Source of the DNA: CAYOEV01 sp964403075
GTDB lineage: Bacteria; Bacteroidota; Bacteroidia; Cytophagales; Cyclobacteriaceae
Direction of reading: 5' to 3'
DNA length: 64,000 nucleotides
Assembly (NCBI GenBank): GCA_964403075.1
Contig: CAYOEV010000009.1
Coordinates: forward strand, 19,390 to 83,389
Part shown: positions 18,896 to 27,259 of the stretch, piece by piece
Position numbering within the stretch: position 1 is the stretch's first letter
How the letters are laid out: each line of letters opens with the position of its first letter
Notes under the pieces: generated by a model
Databases searched by the model: none
The model's input: the letters and a program-made list of their open reading frames with translations, nothing else
What the model was told of the DNA's origin: nothing
Made by a program: the position numbers and the translations under genes

Positions 18896-19912
18896 ATGAA
18901 GAAACAGACCGTAACCATTAAGGACATTGCCAAAAAATTGGGCATCTCTCCCTCTACGGTTTCTCGCGCTTTAAAGGACCACTTCGAGATCAGCCAGGAC
19001 ACCAAAGATGCCGTGAAGCGTGTGGCCGAAGAATTAAACTACCAGCCCAACAGCCTGGCCCTCAGTTTGCGCTATTCCAAAACCTTCACCATAGGTGTGG
19101 TCATACCCGAGATTGTCCATTATTTCTTTTCTACCGTCATCAGCGGCATCGAGGACATCGCCCAACGAAGGGGGTATAACGTGATTCTCACCCAGTCAAA
19201 CGAATCCCTTGTTCGGGAGATATCCAACATACAGACCCTCTTCAACAACCGTGTGGATGGATTGCTCATCTCCATCTCCCGTGAAACGGAAGACTACCAA
19301 CACTTGGAGCTGCTTGCGCTGAAAGGATTGCCCCTGGTATTTTTCGATCGGGCACCCACCGACCTGCCGGGTAGCCGGGTGATCATAGACGACCAGCAAG
19401 GCGGATATCTGGCCACCAAACACCTCATCGATCAGGGCTATCAACGGATTGGTTTCCTTTCCGGAGGAGACCATCTGGGTATTTCAGAAGACAGACAGAA
19501 AGGTTATCTACAGGCTTTGGAAGAAGCGGGAATGGAAATGAATAGGGCATTGATAGGTGATAATGCCTACGATGACGACGCCGCCAGGCAGCTCACCCAC
19601 GACCTGATCAAAAACGAACAAATTGATGCAGTATTTACCGCCAACGATCTGGCTGCCATAGGTGCACTGGCTGCCGCCACGGCATACGGCAAAAGTGTTC
19701 CCCAAAATTTCGGCATCGTCGGATTCAGTAACTGGCAGTTTACTGCGCTCACCAAACCGTCACTCAGTACGGTGGAACAACATGGTTTTCAAATCGGACA
19801 AAAAGCGGCTGAATTACTCATTGAGCAGATTGAAGCGGAAGAGGAGATGCCACCTAAAACCATTACACTCAAAACGAGCCTGGTCGAGCGTGAATCCTCC
19901 AAGAGACAGTAG
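18896..19912 (+). CDS. LacI-family transcriptional regulator of the glucan locus
   Basis: 338 residues. The N-terminal helix-turn-helix VTIKDIAKKLGISPSTVSRALK (about 5-26) and hinge region LNYQPNSLALSLR are classic LacI family. The periplasmic-binding-protein-like effector domain follows, with IGVVIPEIVHYFFSTVISGIED and the C-terminal ...SLVERESS. The effector is probably a malto-oligosaccharide or glucose derivative, inferred only from the neighbours. Two perfect copies of a LacI-type palindrome flank the genes it would control, one next to its own promoter. Bacteroides uses the membrane regulator SusR for starch; a LacI regulator here is a different solution, as seen in other marine Bacteroidota. 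Confidence 0.95.
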   Translation: MKKQTVTIKDIAKKLGISPSTVSRALKDHFEISQDTKDAVKRVAEELNYQPNSLALSLRYSKTFTIGVVIPEIVHYFFSTVISGIEDIAQRRGYNVILTQSNESLVREISNIQTLFNNRVDGLLISISRETEDYQHLELLALKGLPLVFFDRAPTDLPGSRVIIDDQQGGYLATKHLIDQGYQRIGFLSGGDHLGISEDRQKGYLQALEEAGMEMNRALIGDNAYDDDAARQLTHDLIKNEQIDAVFTANDLAAIGALAAATAYGKSVPQNFGIVGFSNWQFTALTKPSLSTVEQHGFQIGQKAAELLIEQIEAEEEMPPKTITLKTSLVERESSKRQ

Positions 19913-19943
19913 TCTTACCTTTTTTTTAACACCTCCATCATTT

Positions 19944-19957
19944 CGAAACCGTTTGCG
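19944..19957. promoter_or_regulatory. Degenerate LacI-type site upstream of the plus-strand GH13 genes
   Basis: CGAAACCGTTTGCG retains the right half CGTTTGC of the palindrome at 14171 and 18827 but has an altered left half. It lies about 115 bp upstream of the GH13 lipoprotein gene. Position supports a role; the sequence match is partial. Confidence 0.4.
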
Positions 19958-20073
19958 GTAAGTTTTTTGTCTTTTTATCAATTTATCTACCTAATTTCTT
20001 CATTACTTTAAAAAATGTGCTGTGGTCCACCTGTCTGGGCACAGTGAGCCAACACTCAAACCACCACTGCCTT

Positions 20074-22419
20074 ATGGCCCGTATTCCGCTGTTGCGATGG
20101 CTCATCCTTTTGTTGGTCTATGGATGTAACCAAACGCTTCCATTGCCCGATCTGAAATGGGATGAAAATCCTCAAATTTTGAGTCGCACGCAACCAGTGT
20201 CCGCCACAGGAATCAATAGTCCGTTGTTACTCAGCGAATACCTGATGCGTCCGCAGGCACTGGACTCCATAACCACCGATGGGCCATTCACCCTACAGCG
20301 CATCAAGGATACCTTACAAATCAACGGACACTTCGAACGCCCGCTACACGCACTGCATTTCTGGTCTTCAGGTGTGGCGGAAACCCTCTTACTCAAAGAA
20401 AAAGAAGAAATACCCATTACCTTTTCTTTTGAAGGCCAGGCAAAACTGGTGCAGGTGAGAGGAGAATTTAATGCATGGAATCCCTCAAACGCGCCCATGG
20501 CGATCGATGCATCGGGCGCGTGGTCTGTAACTCTTGCCATCGCTCCAGGTAATTATGAGTACCTGCTCGTGGTGGATGGCGAAGAAATTCCTGATCCTTC
20601 CAATCCCAAAACCGTATCTAACGGCATGGGTGGCACCAATTCCGTTTTGGACATCCCGGTTACTCCTCAGGACCAACTCCCAAGGTTGCAAACAGAAGAA
20701 GTAAAAGCCAACGAATTTGTCTTCACTTCTACCCTGCCCACCGACAAATTGTATGTTTTTTGGAACAACTACCTGCTTCCAGATCCTTACATCAAGCGTT
20801 CCGGGAATACTTACACCGCTTGTATTCCTGAAGCGGCCGGCGGCCTGCAGAGATCTGCCATGCGTGTGTATGCGGTCAATGACAAAGGCGTTAGCAACGA
20901 ACTTCTGATACCCTTGCAAGAAGGGAAGGTCATTCAGTCGGCCGACCTGCTCAATCGACACGACTACGAGGCCATGGTCATGTACTTTTTGATGGTGGAC
21001 CGTTTTGCCAATGGGGACACCAACAACGACGCCACCCTAAATATCCCCGAAGTACACCCTAAAGCCGACGATTTTGGCGGCGACCTGCTGGGAGTCACCG
21101 AGCAGCTGGAATCAGGATATTTCGATGAATTGGGCGTCAACACCATTTGGCTTTCACCCATTACGCGCAATCCCAAAGGGGCATTTGGTAAGTACCCTAA
21201 GCCTGAAACGGCTTTTTCCAGCTACCATGGTTATTGGCCTATATCAAACGTAAAGGTAGATCTTCGTTTCGGAGGCGAAGAGGCGCTGGAAAAGCTTATT
21301 CAACAAGCACATGCCAGAGGTTACAATGTACTATTGGATTATGTAGCCAATCATGTGCACGAAAATCATCCCATTTATCGACAGCATCCTGACTGGGCCA
21401 CCAATCTGTATCTTCCAGATGGCTCACTGAATACGGAAAAATGGGACGAGCATCGACTCACCACGTGGTTTGACACCTTTCTGCCTACACTCGACCTGGG
21501 CCGACCCGAAGTGGCAGAGCCAATGGCGGATTCTGCGTTGTTTTGGTTGAGAAACTACGGCATCGACGGCTTCCGGCACGATGCCACCAAGCACATCGAC
21601 AAACGGTTTTGGCGCATCCTCACACGCAAAATCAAGGAAGAATTCATCTCTCATGGTCGGCCAATTTTTCAAATTGGGGAAACTTACGGCAGCCCCCCCT
21701 TGATAAAAAGTTACATCAACCCGGGCATGTTGGATGCCCAATTTGACTTCAATATGTACGACCAGGCCGTACTTGCCTTCGGACATCCCCAGGCAGATTT
21801 TGAAGGGTTGAAAACGGCATTGCGTAAAAGTCTCAGCTACTACGGTGACCACCACCTGATGGGGCACATCACCGGCAACCAGGACCGTGCCCGATTCATT
21901 TCTCTTGCGGATGGGTCACTCAAATTCGACGAAGACCATAAATACGCCGGGTGGAATCGCAAGATCACCACCGGCGATCCCCTCGGCTACCGAAAGCTTA
22001 CGGCGTTGACCGCCTACATGATGGCCATCCCAGGCATTCCCTGTATGTACTATGGAGATGAATACGGCTCACCGGGAGGCAACGACCCAGACAATAGAAG
22101 ACAAATGATCTTTGATGGTCTGGATACATACCAAACATGGACACGGCAGCGTACAAAGGATTTGATACACCTGAGAAGAAATAACCTGGCACTCATTTTT
22201 GGTGATACACGTCTTTTGCCAGTCAAAGACCCTGAGGTACTGGCCCTTTCAAGAAATTATTTTAGCCAGGCGGTAGTCGCAGTTTTCAATGGCTCCGATC
22301 AACCCAAAGAAGTGGTAATTCCCAAGGGAGGAAAGGCCCATTTCGATGGAACCATCATAGCTCCCGGGATTGTCGCCCTACCTGCCCATGGATATGACCT
22401 AATCACCTACGAAAAATGA
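20074..22419 (+). CDS. GH13 lipoprotein with N-terminal glycan-binding-like domain
   Basis: 781 residues from the ATG at 20074, chosen because it gives a lipoprotein signal (ILLLVYGC, Cys18). A frame 19 codons longer lacks a leader. A CBM48/AMPK-like beta domain with VQVRGEFNAWNPSNAP and GNYEYLLVVDG covers about residues 105-190. The GH13 barrel starts near YFLMVDRFANGD. Catalytic motifs are GFRHDATKH (about D503), QIGETYG (about E536) and TGNQDRARF (about D604). The overall plan resembles membrane-anchored amylases such as SusG, but no acidic export signal follows the cysteine, so it may face the periplasm. The stop overlaps the next GH13 gene through ATGA. Confidence 0.92.
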   Translation: MARIPLLRWLILLLVYGCNQTLPLPDLKWDENPQILSRTQPVSATGINSPLLLSEYLMRPQALDSITTDGPFTLQRIKDTLQINGHFERPLHALHFWSSGVAETLLLKEKEEIPITFSFEGQAKLVQVRGEFNAWNPSNAPMAIDASGAWSVTLAIAPGNYEYLLVVDGEEIPDPSNPKTVSNGMGGTNSVLDIPVTPQDQLPRLQTEEVKANEFVFTSTLPTDKLYVFWNNYLLPDPYIKRSGNTYTACIPEAAGGLQRSAMRVYAVNDKGVSNELLIPLQEGKVIQSADLLNRHDYEAMVMYFLMVDRFANGDTNNDATLNIPEVHPKADDFGGDLLGVTEQLESGYFDELGVNTIWLSPITRNPKGAFGKYPKPETAFSSYHGYWPISNVKVDLRFGGEEALEKLIQQAHARGYNVLLDYVANHVHENHPIYRQHPDWATNLYLPDGSLNTEKWDEHRLTTWFDTFLPTLDLGRPEVAEPMADSALFWLRNYGIDGFRHDATKHIDKRFWRILTRKIKEEFISHGRPIFQIGETYGSPPLIKSYINPGMLDAQFDFNMYDQAVLAFGHPQADFEGLKTALRKSLSYYGDHHLMGHITGNQDRARFISLADGSLKFDEDHKYAGWNRKITTGDPLGYRKLTALTAYMMAIPGIPCMYYGDEYGSPGGNDPDNRRQMIFDGLDTYQTWTRQRTKDLIHLRRNNLALIFGDTRLLPVKDPEVLALSRNYFSQAVVAVFNGSDQPKEVVIPKGGKAHFDGTIIAPGIVALPAHGYDLITYEK

Positions 22420-23747
22420 AACATGTATCAATCCTACTTATAGCAGCCAGCCTTCTGGGTTGTACCAACATCGGGCAGTCAGAAGGCCCGACCCCGCTCA
22501 TGAAAGTCGAGGAACAGGTAAAAAACGCCACGATTTACGAAGTGAACATCAGGCAATATACACCCGAAGGTACCCTGTCCGCCTTCCGTAAGCATTTGCC
22601 CCGACTGAAGAAAATCGGCGTGAAAATACTTTGGATCATGCCAGTGCAACCTATTGGAGAAAAAAATCGCAAAGGCCCATTGGGAAGCTACTATTCGATC
22701 AGCGACTACACAGCGGTAAATCCAAGTTTTGGCACCCTGAAAGACTTCAAGGCCATGGTGGAAGAAGCCCACGCCATGGATATGCTGGTCATCCTGGACT
22801 GGGTGGCCAATCACACTTCTTTCGATCACGCCTGGACCCAACAAGCCGGCTTCCATACGACACGCAACGGGGAAATCATTCATCCCGAGGGTACAGACTG
22901 GACCGATGTGGCAGATTTGAATTACGAGAACCCAGAGATGCGGCAGGCAATGATTGATGACATGCAATGGTGGGTACAGGAAGCAGACATCGACGGATTT
23001 CGTTGTGATGTCGCCGCCATGGTACCCTCTGACTTCTGGCATGCGGCCGTAGATTCGTTGAACCTCCTGAAACCGATGTTCATGCTGGCTGAGGCGAATG
23101 AACCTGAGTTGCATAATTATTTCCACATGACCTACGCCTGGGACCTGCATCACCAGATGAATGAGTTGGCAAGGGGACAAATAGACGTCCCTATTTTTCG
23201 TGAAGCCGTGGATAGAGAGCTAAACAAATACCCTGCTTATGCCATGCGAATGATGTTCATTACCAACCATGATGAAAATTCCTGGAATGGGACCATCAAC
23301 GAAAGGTTGGGTGCCGAGGCACACCCAGCTTTTGCGGTGCTTTATTTTACCATTGGCGGCATGCCGCTAATTTATTCAGGTCAGGAAGCCGGGCTTTCTA
23401 AGCGCTTAAGATTTTTCGAAAAAGATACCATTTCATGGGACAACCTCGGCCTGCAGGATTTTTATGCCCAGTTGGTTTCATTAAAAAAAGATAGGCCTGC
23501 ACTTCAGCACGGGCCTGAAGGTGGCATTCTAAAATGGTTGCCAACGAATCAAGACCGCTTAATGGCTTACCAACGAATCAATGGATCAGACACCGTTCGG
23601 GTCGTCTTGAATTTCTCGGATGATACGCTGTCGGTAACCGGTGAAGCCGCCAACTGGATACTGTATGATTACTTTAGCCAGCAAACCATTCATCTTTCGA
23701 AAGAAAAAATACCTGCTTACGGGTACTTTGTAGGAATAAAAAAATAA
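22416..23747 (+). CDS. Compact GH13 lipoprotein (alpha-amylase family)
   Basis: 443 residues with a lipoprotein signal (ASLLGC, Cys16). It is almost only a GH13 barrel: YEVNIRQYTPEGTL, ILDWVANHTSFDH, GFRCDVAAM (nucleophile about D198), MLAEANEPE (about E226) and TNHDENSW (about D286), then a short beta C-domain. The small size, with no accessory module, suggests cleavage of short oligosaccharides. ATGA overlap with the preceding GH13 gene and a 3-bp gap to the MFS gene place it in the middle of a three-gene operon for periplasmic breakdown and uptake. Confidence 0.92.
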   Translation: MKHVSILLIAASLLGCTNIGQSEGPTPLMKVEEQVKNATIYEVNIRQYTPEGTLSAFRKHLPRLKKIGVKILWIMPVQPIGEKNRKGPLGSYYSISDYTAVNPSFGTLKDFKAMVEEAHAMDMLVILDWVANHTSFDHAWTQQAGFHTTRNGEIIHPEGTDWTDVADLNYENPEMRQAMIDDMQWWVQEADIDGFRCDVAAMVPSDFWHAAVDSLNLLKPMFMLAEANEPELHNYFHMTYAWDLHHQMNELARGQIDVPIFREAVDRELNKYPAYAMRMMFITNHDENSWNGTINERLGAEAHPAFAVLYFTIGGMPLIYSGQEAGLSKRLRFFEKDTISWDNLGLQDFYAQLVSLKKDRPALQHGPEGGILKWLPTNQDRLMAYQRINGSDTVRVVLNFSDDTLSVTGEAANWILYDYFSQQTIHLSKEKIPAYGYFVGIKK

Positions 23748-23750
23748 GCG

Positions 23751-25574
23751 ATGAGCAACGTTTCCCTAACCTCTAAAAAGCCGAGACTGGGTTTTTGGCA
23801 AATCTGGAACATGAGTTTTGGCTTTTTGGGCATTCAATTTGGTTTTGCCCTGCAAAATGCGAATACCAGTCGCATCTTCGAAACCCTGGGTGCGGATGCG
23901 AAAAACCTGGCCATTTACTGGTTGGCTGCGCCAGTTACCGGCCTGCTCATCCAGCCAATCATTGGCTACTACAGCGACAGAACCTGGCACCCAAAATGGG
24001 GTCGCCGCCGTCCCTTTTTCGCTGTGGGAGCCATTCTTGCTACCGTTGCACTTTGCATAATGCCCAATTCTCCAAGCCTTTGGGTAGCCATCGGCATGCT
24101 ATGGATCATGGATGGGTCTATCAATATCAGCATGGAGCCTTTCCGTGCATTTGTAGGTGATATGCTGCCTAATGAGCAGCGCACACGCGGCTTCGCCATG
24201 CAAAGTTTTTTTATAGGCGTAGGCGCCGTGGTTGCCTCGGTGCTGCCCTGGGTGCTGGTCAACTGGCTCGGCATACCAGACACCAATCCGGAGGGGGGTA
24301 TACCCCCCAATGTGCGACTCTCTTTCTACCTGGGTGGAGCTGTTTTTTTAACGGCTGTGATGTGGACGGTCTTCACGACCAGGGAATACCCCCCCGCACC
24401 TGGCGACCTCGAGAAAGTACGTCAAAAAAAACCACTGCATGAACTGGTGATACGATATACCCCTTCGCAATACATGCAGCGGGGGGTGGCAATGATCCTT
24501 GCCGGGGTCGCCCTTGTGGGCTGGTTTTATTTTAAAAAACTTGACCCACAACTCTACGTGGTCGCTGGCATCCTGCTGCTTTTTGGCCTCAGTTACTTCA
24601 GCAGTGCGTTGCTTATGCGCCAGGGGAAATACCAGAGCGGCTTTGTGCAAATCGTGCGGGACTTTCAAAACATGCCACGCACCATGGTGCAACTCGCATT
24701 CGTTCAGTTTTTCTCATGGTTTGCCCTATTTGCCATGTGGATTTACACCACCAATGGCATGACCAGCCACATGTATGACTTGAAACTTGACGAGACACAC
24801 GTCCGACAAATGGTGACAGATGTAAAAGGACTCAATTTTTCCACACCACTCGTGTACAAGAACGGTAAGGTGATTGAGGATGCATACACCGGAACACAAA
24901 CAGCGGGTATGCTCAAAAAGAAGCGCCAGGAAATTCAAAAAGAATTGAACAACTACCGCAGCCGGCTGGATGCAGGTGATCCGTACGTGGTGACCAATAT
25001 GGGACTAATAAATTTTTTTCTGGACAAAAATGTTCAGCCGCAGCTGAGCGCCTCGGTGTTGGATCGGGTGCTTTATGTGCAGGAAGAATACAACCAGGGT
25101 GGAAACTGGGTTGGAATTCTCTTTGGCGTATACAACGGCATGCCTATGCTGATTGCCTTTCTGTTGCCTGTTATCGCCGGTAGAATCAGTCGGCGCATCA
25201 CCCACATGATCATGCTTTTGTTCGGTGCTGCCGGCTTCCTGTCTTTTTACATTATCAAAGATCCCAACCTGCTGATCCTGTCGATGGTGGGCATAGGTTT
25301 TGCATGGACCAGTATACTGTCCATTCCATACGCCATGCTGTCGGCCTCCTTGCCAGCCAAGAAAATGGGCTACTACATGGGCATATTTAATTTTTTCATT
25401 GTGATTCCACAAATGGTGGCTGCCTCCATTCTGGGTTTTCTGGTGGTCACTTTTTTCGATGGCCAGTTCATTTTTGCACTCGTCATCGGTGGGTTTTCTA
25501 TGCTCCTGGCCGCACTGCTTTGCCTGCGCGTCGAGGATCACGAAGAAGTACACGTAAAGGAAGACCACGCATAA
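23751..25574 (+). CDS. MFS sugar transporter with a large internal soluble insert
   Basis: 607 residues, with about 12 predicted membrane helices. The first half (FWQIWNMSFGFLGIQFGFALQNAN, GYYSDRTWHPKWGRRRPFF) matches the sugar:cation symporter type of MFS proteins that accompany maltose loci. Between the helix at about 320-340 and the one starting near 450 there is a hydrophilic segment of roughly 105 residues rich in charged residues and predicted helix (EDAYTGTQTAGMLKKKRQEIQKELNNY), which ordinary members of about 450-500 residues lack. It probably imports maltose, glucose or malto-oligosaccharide across the inner membrane. It is last in the plus-strand operon. Confidence 0.88.
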   Translation: MSNVSLTSKKPRLGFWQIWNMSFGFLGIQFGFALQNANTSRIFETLGADAKNLAIYWLAAPVTGLLIQPIIGYYSDRTWHPKWGRRRPFFAVGAILATVALCIMPNSPSLWVAIGMLWIMDGSINISMEPFRAFVGDMLPNEQRTRGFAMQSFFIGVGAVVASVLPWVLVNWLGIPDTNPEGGIPPNVRLSFYLGGAVFLTAVMWTVFTTREYPPAPGDLEKVRQKKPLHELVIRYTPSQYMQRGVAMILAGVALVGWFYFKKLDPQLYVVAGILLLFGLSYFSSALLMRQGKYQSGFVQIVRDFQNMPRTMVQLAFVQFFSWFALFAMWIYTTNGMTSHMYDLKLDETHVRQMVTDVKGLNFSTPLVYKNGKVIEDAYTGTQTAGMLKKKRQEIQKELNNYRSRLDAGDPYVVTNMGLINFFLDKNVQPQLSASVLDRVLYVQEEYNQGGNWVGILFGVYNGMPMLIAFLLPVIAGRISRRITHMIMLLFGAAGFLSFYIIKDPNLLILSMVGIGFAWTSILSIPYAMLSASLPAKKMGYYMGIFNFFIVIPQMVAASILGFLVVTFFDGQFIFALVIGGFSMLLAALLCLRVEDHEEVHVKEDHA

Positions 25575-25598
25575 TGGGATAAATGGTCTTTATCTCAT

Positions 25599-25606
25599 AC
25601 CTTTGC
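25599..25606 (+). promoter_or_regulatory. Candidate -7 box for prs
   Basis: TACCTTTG is an exact TAnnTTTG match 31 bases before the prs ATG. No clear TTG partner is visible upstream. Confidence 0.5.
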
Positions 25607-25637
25607 GGCCCGTTTACAATCATTCGGAGCAATACAC

Positions 25638-26567
25638 ATGTCATCAGTCAAAATATTTGCAGGGTCAGGATCTATCAAACTGGCCGAGGCGATTGCCGAT
25701 GCCTATGGCAAGCCGTTGGGCAAATGCACCTCACAGATATTTTCCGACGGAGAGCTCAATTTTGCCTACGATGAATCGGTGCGGGGATCTCACGTTTTCA
25801 TCATCCAGGCCACCCCTCCTCCTTCCGATCACATCATGGAGTTGTTGCTCATGATTGACGCTGCACGCAGGGCCAGTGCACGTCACGTGACCGCGGTGGT
25901 GCCTTATTTTGGTTATGCCAGGCAGGACCGTAAAGATAGACCCAGAGTGGCCATCGCGGCCAAACTATTGGCCAATATGATATCCGCAGCCGGCGCAGAC
26001 CGCATCATGACCTGTGATCTGCACGCCGGACAAATTCAGGGGTTTTTTGATATTCCCGTGGATCACCTGGACGGTTCTTATGTATTCGTGCCGTACTTGA
26101 AGAAATTAAAACTTGAAAATATGGTGTTCGCGTCGCCGGATGTAGGTGGATCTAAACGCACCAGGCATTATGCCAAATTTTTCGAAGCTGATATGGTGAT
26201 ATGCGACAAGTATCGCAAGCGTGCCAATGAGATCGCCTCCATGCAGGTAATTGGAGATGTAAAGGACAGGGACGTAGTATTGGTAGATGACATGGTAGAC
26301 ACCGCAGGTACTTTAAGCAAAGCGGCCATTGTACTTAAAGAGAAAGGTGCCCGGTCTGTGCGCGCAGTTTGCACACATGGTGTCTTGTCCGGTGCAGCTT
26401 ACGACAACCTGGAACAATCGGCACTGGAAGAATTGATCATTACCGATACCATTCCACTGCATAAAAAAAGTAAAAAAATTAAAGTGCTGACGATGTCCGA
26501 CTTGTTTGCCAAAGCCATTCGCAAGGTACATGACAACGAATCTATCAGTTCTTTATTCATCAAGTGA
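25638..26567 (+). CDS. prs: Ribose-phosphate pyrophosphokinase
   Basis: 309 residues; makes PRPP from ribose-5-phosphate and ATP for nucleotide, His and Trp synthesis. Landmarks are KIFAGSGSIKLAEAIA, FSDGELN, the flexible-loop region YFGYARQDRKDRPRVAIAAK, CDLHAGQIQGFF, and the PRPP loop VVLVDDMVDTAGTLSKAA. Length is standard for class I enzymes. It is followed after 18 bp by rplY, a gene order common in bacteria, and the two probably share a transcript that ends at the terminator at 27208. Confidence 0.97.
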   Translation: MSSVKIFAGSGSIKLAEAIADAYGKPLGKCTSQIFSDGELNFAYDESVRGSHVFIIQATPPPSDHIMELLLMIDAARRASARHVTAVVPYFGYARQDRKDRPRVAIAAKLLANMISAAGADRIMTCDLHAGQIQGFFDIPVDHLDGSYVFVPYLKKLKLENMVFASPDVGGSKRTRHYAKFFEADMVICDKYRKRANEIASMQVIGDVKDRDVVLVDDMVDTAGTLSKAAIVLKEKGARSVRAVCTHGVLSGAAYDNLEQSALEELIITDTIPLHKKSKKIKVLTMSDLFAKAIRKVHDNESISSLFIK

Positions 26568-26585
26568 ACAATTAAATTAAGTAAT

Positions 26586-27197
26586 ATGAAAAGCGTTGAG
26601 ATTATAGGGTATCAAAGAGCAAATCTCGGCAAAACTGAATCCAAGCGGCTTCGAGAAGAAGGTTTTGTCCCCTCAGTGTTGTACGGCGGTAAAGAACAAA
26701 TCCACTTTTACTCGCCAAATATTTTATTCAGGGAGTTGGTTTACACCTCCGACGCGCACTTTGTGCACCTGAACATTGAAGGTGACGAAAGAAAAGCCAT
26801 CCTTCAGGATATCCAGTTTCATCCGGTAAGTGAAATGATCATGCACGCAGATTTTCTGGAATTGTTCGACGACAAACCAGTGAAAATGAAGGTGCCCGTA
26901 AAAACCACGGGAACTGCTCCCGGCGTGCAACAGGGTGGTAAAATCGTCATGAAATTGAAGTACGTGACACTCAAGGCCTTTCCAAAAGACATGCCTGCTT
27001 TTGTTTCCGTAGATGTATCGAATCTGAATTTGGGTAAATCAATTCGGGTAGCCTCCATTGAGCGCAGCAATTTTGAAGTACTCAACAACGATCTGGTCAC
27101 CATCGCTTCTGTAGAAACGCCGCGCGCACTTCGTGGTAAAGGAGTGGAAGAAGAAGAGGGTGCTGAAGCAGGCAATAAAGAAGCTGTTTCAGAATAA
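26586..27197 (+). CDS. rplY: Ribosomal protein bL25, long CTC form
   Basis: 203 residues. The N-terminal L25 domain (GYQRANLGKTESKRLREEGFVPSVLYGG) binds 5S rRNA. The C-terminal TL5/CTC beta domain (PVKTTGTAPGVQQGGKIVMKLK, then FPKDMPAFVSVDVSNLNLGKSIRV) makes this the long form rather than the short enterobacterial L25. The tail is acidic (GVEEEEGAEAGN). It follows prs directly and is closed by an intrinsic terminator. Confidence 0.96.
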   Translation: MKSVEIIGYQRANLGKTESKRLREEGFVPSVLYGGKEQIHFYSPNILFRELVYTSDAHFVHLNIEGDERKAILQDIQFHPVSEMIMHADFLELFDDKPVKMKVPVKTTGTAPGVQQGGKIVMKLKYVTLKAFPKDMPAFVSVDVSNLNLGKSIRVASIERSNFEVLNNDLVTIASVETPRALRGKGVEEEEGAEAGNKEAVSE

Positions 27198-27207
27198 TAA
27201 ATTCAAC

Positions 27208-27230
27208 GGCGGGCATGGCCCGCCTTTTTT
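27208..27230 (+). terminator. Intrinsic terminator after rplY
   Basis: GGCGGGC/GCCCGCC stem with an ATG loop and six Ts. It rules out the earlier ATG at 27215 as the metG start, because that ATG lies in the loop. Confidence 0.93.
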
Positions 27231-27259
27231 ATACCCATCATCCCATTGTAATTTCGCTC

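Noticed and set aside
19901..19928. Hairpin AAGA...TCTT plus T run after the LacI gene as a terminator
   Set aside because: Only four to five pairs with bulges; the eight Ts are suggestive, but the stem is too weak to support.
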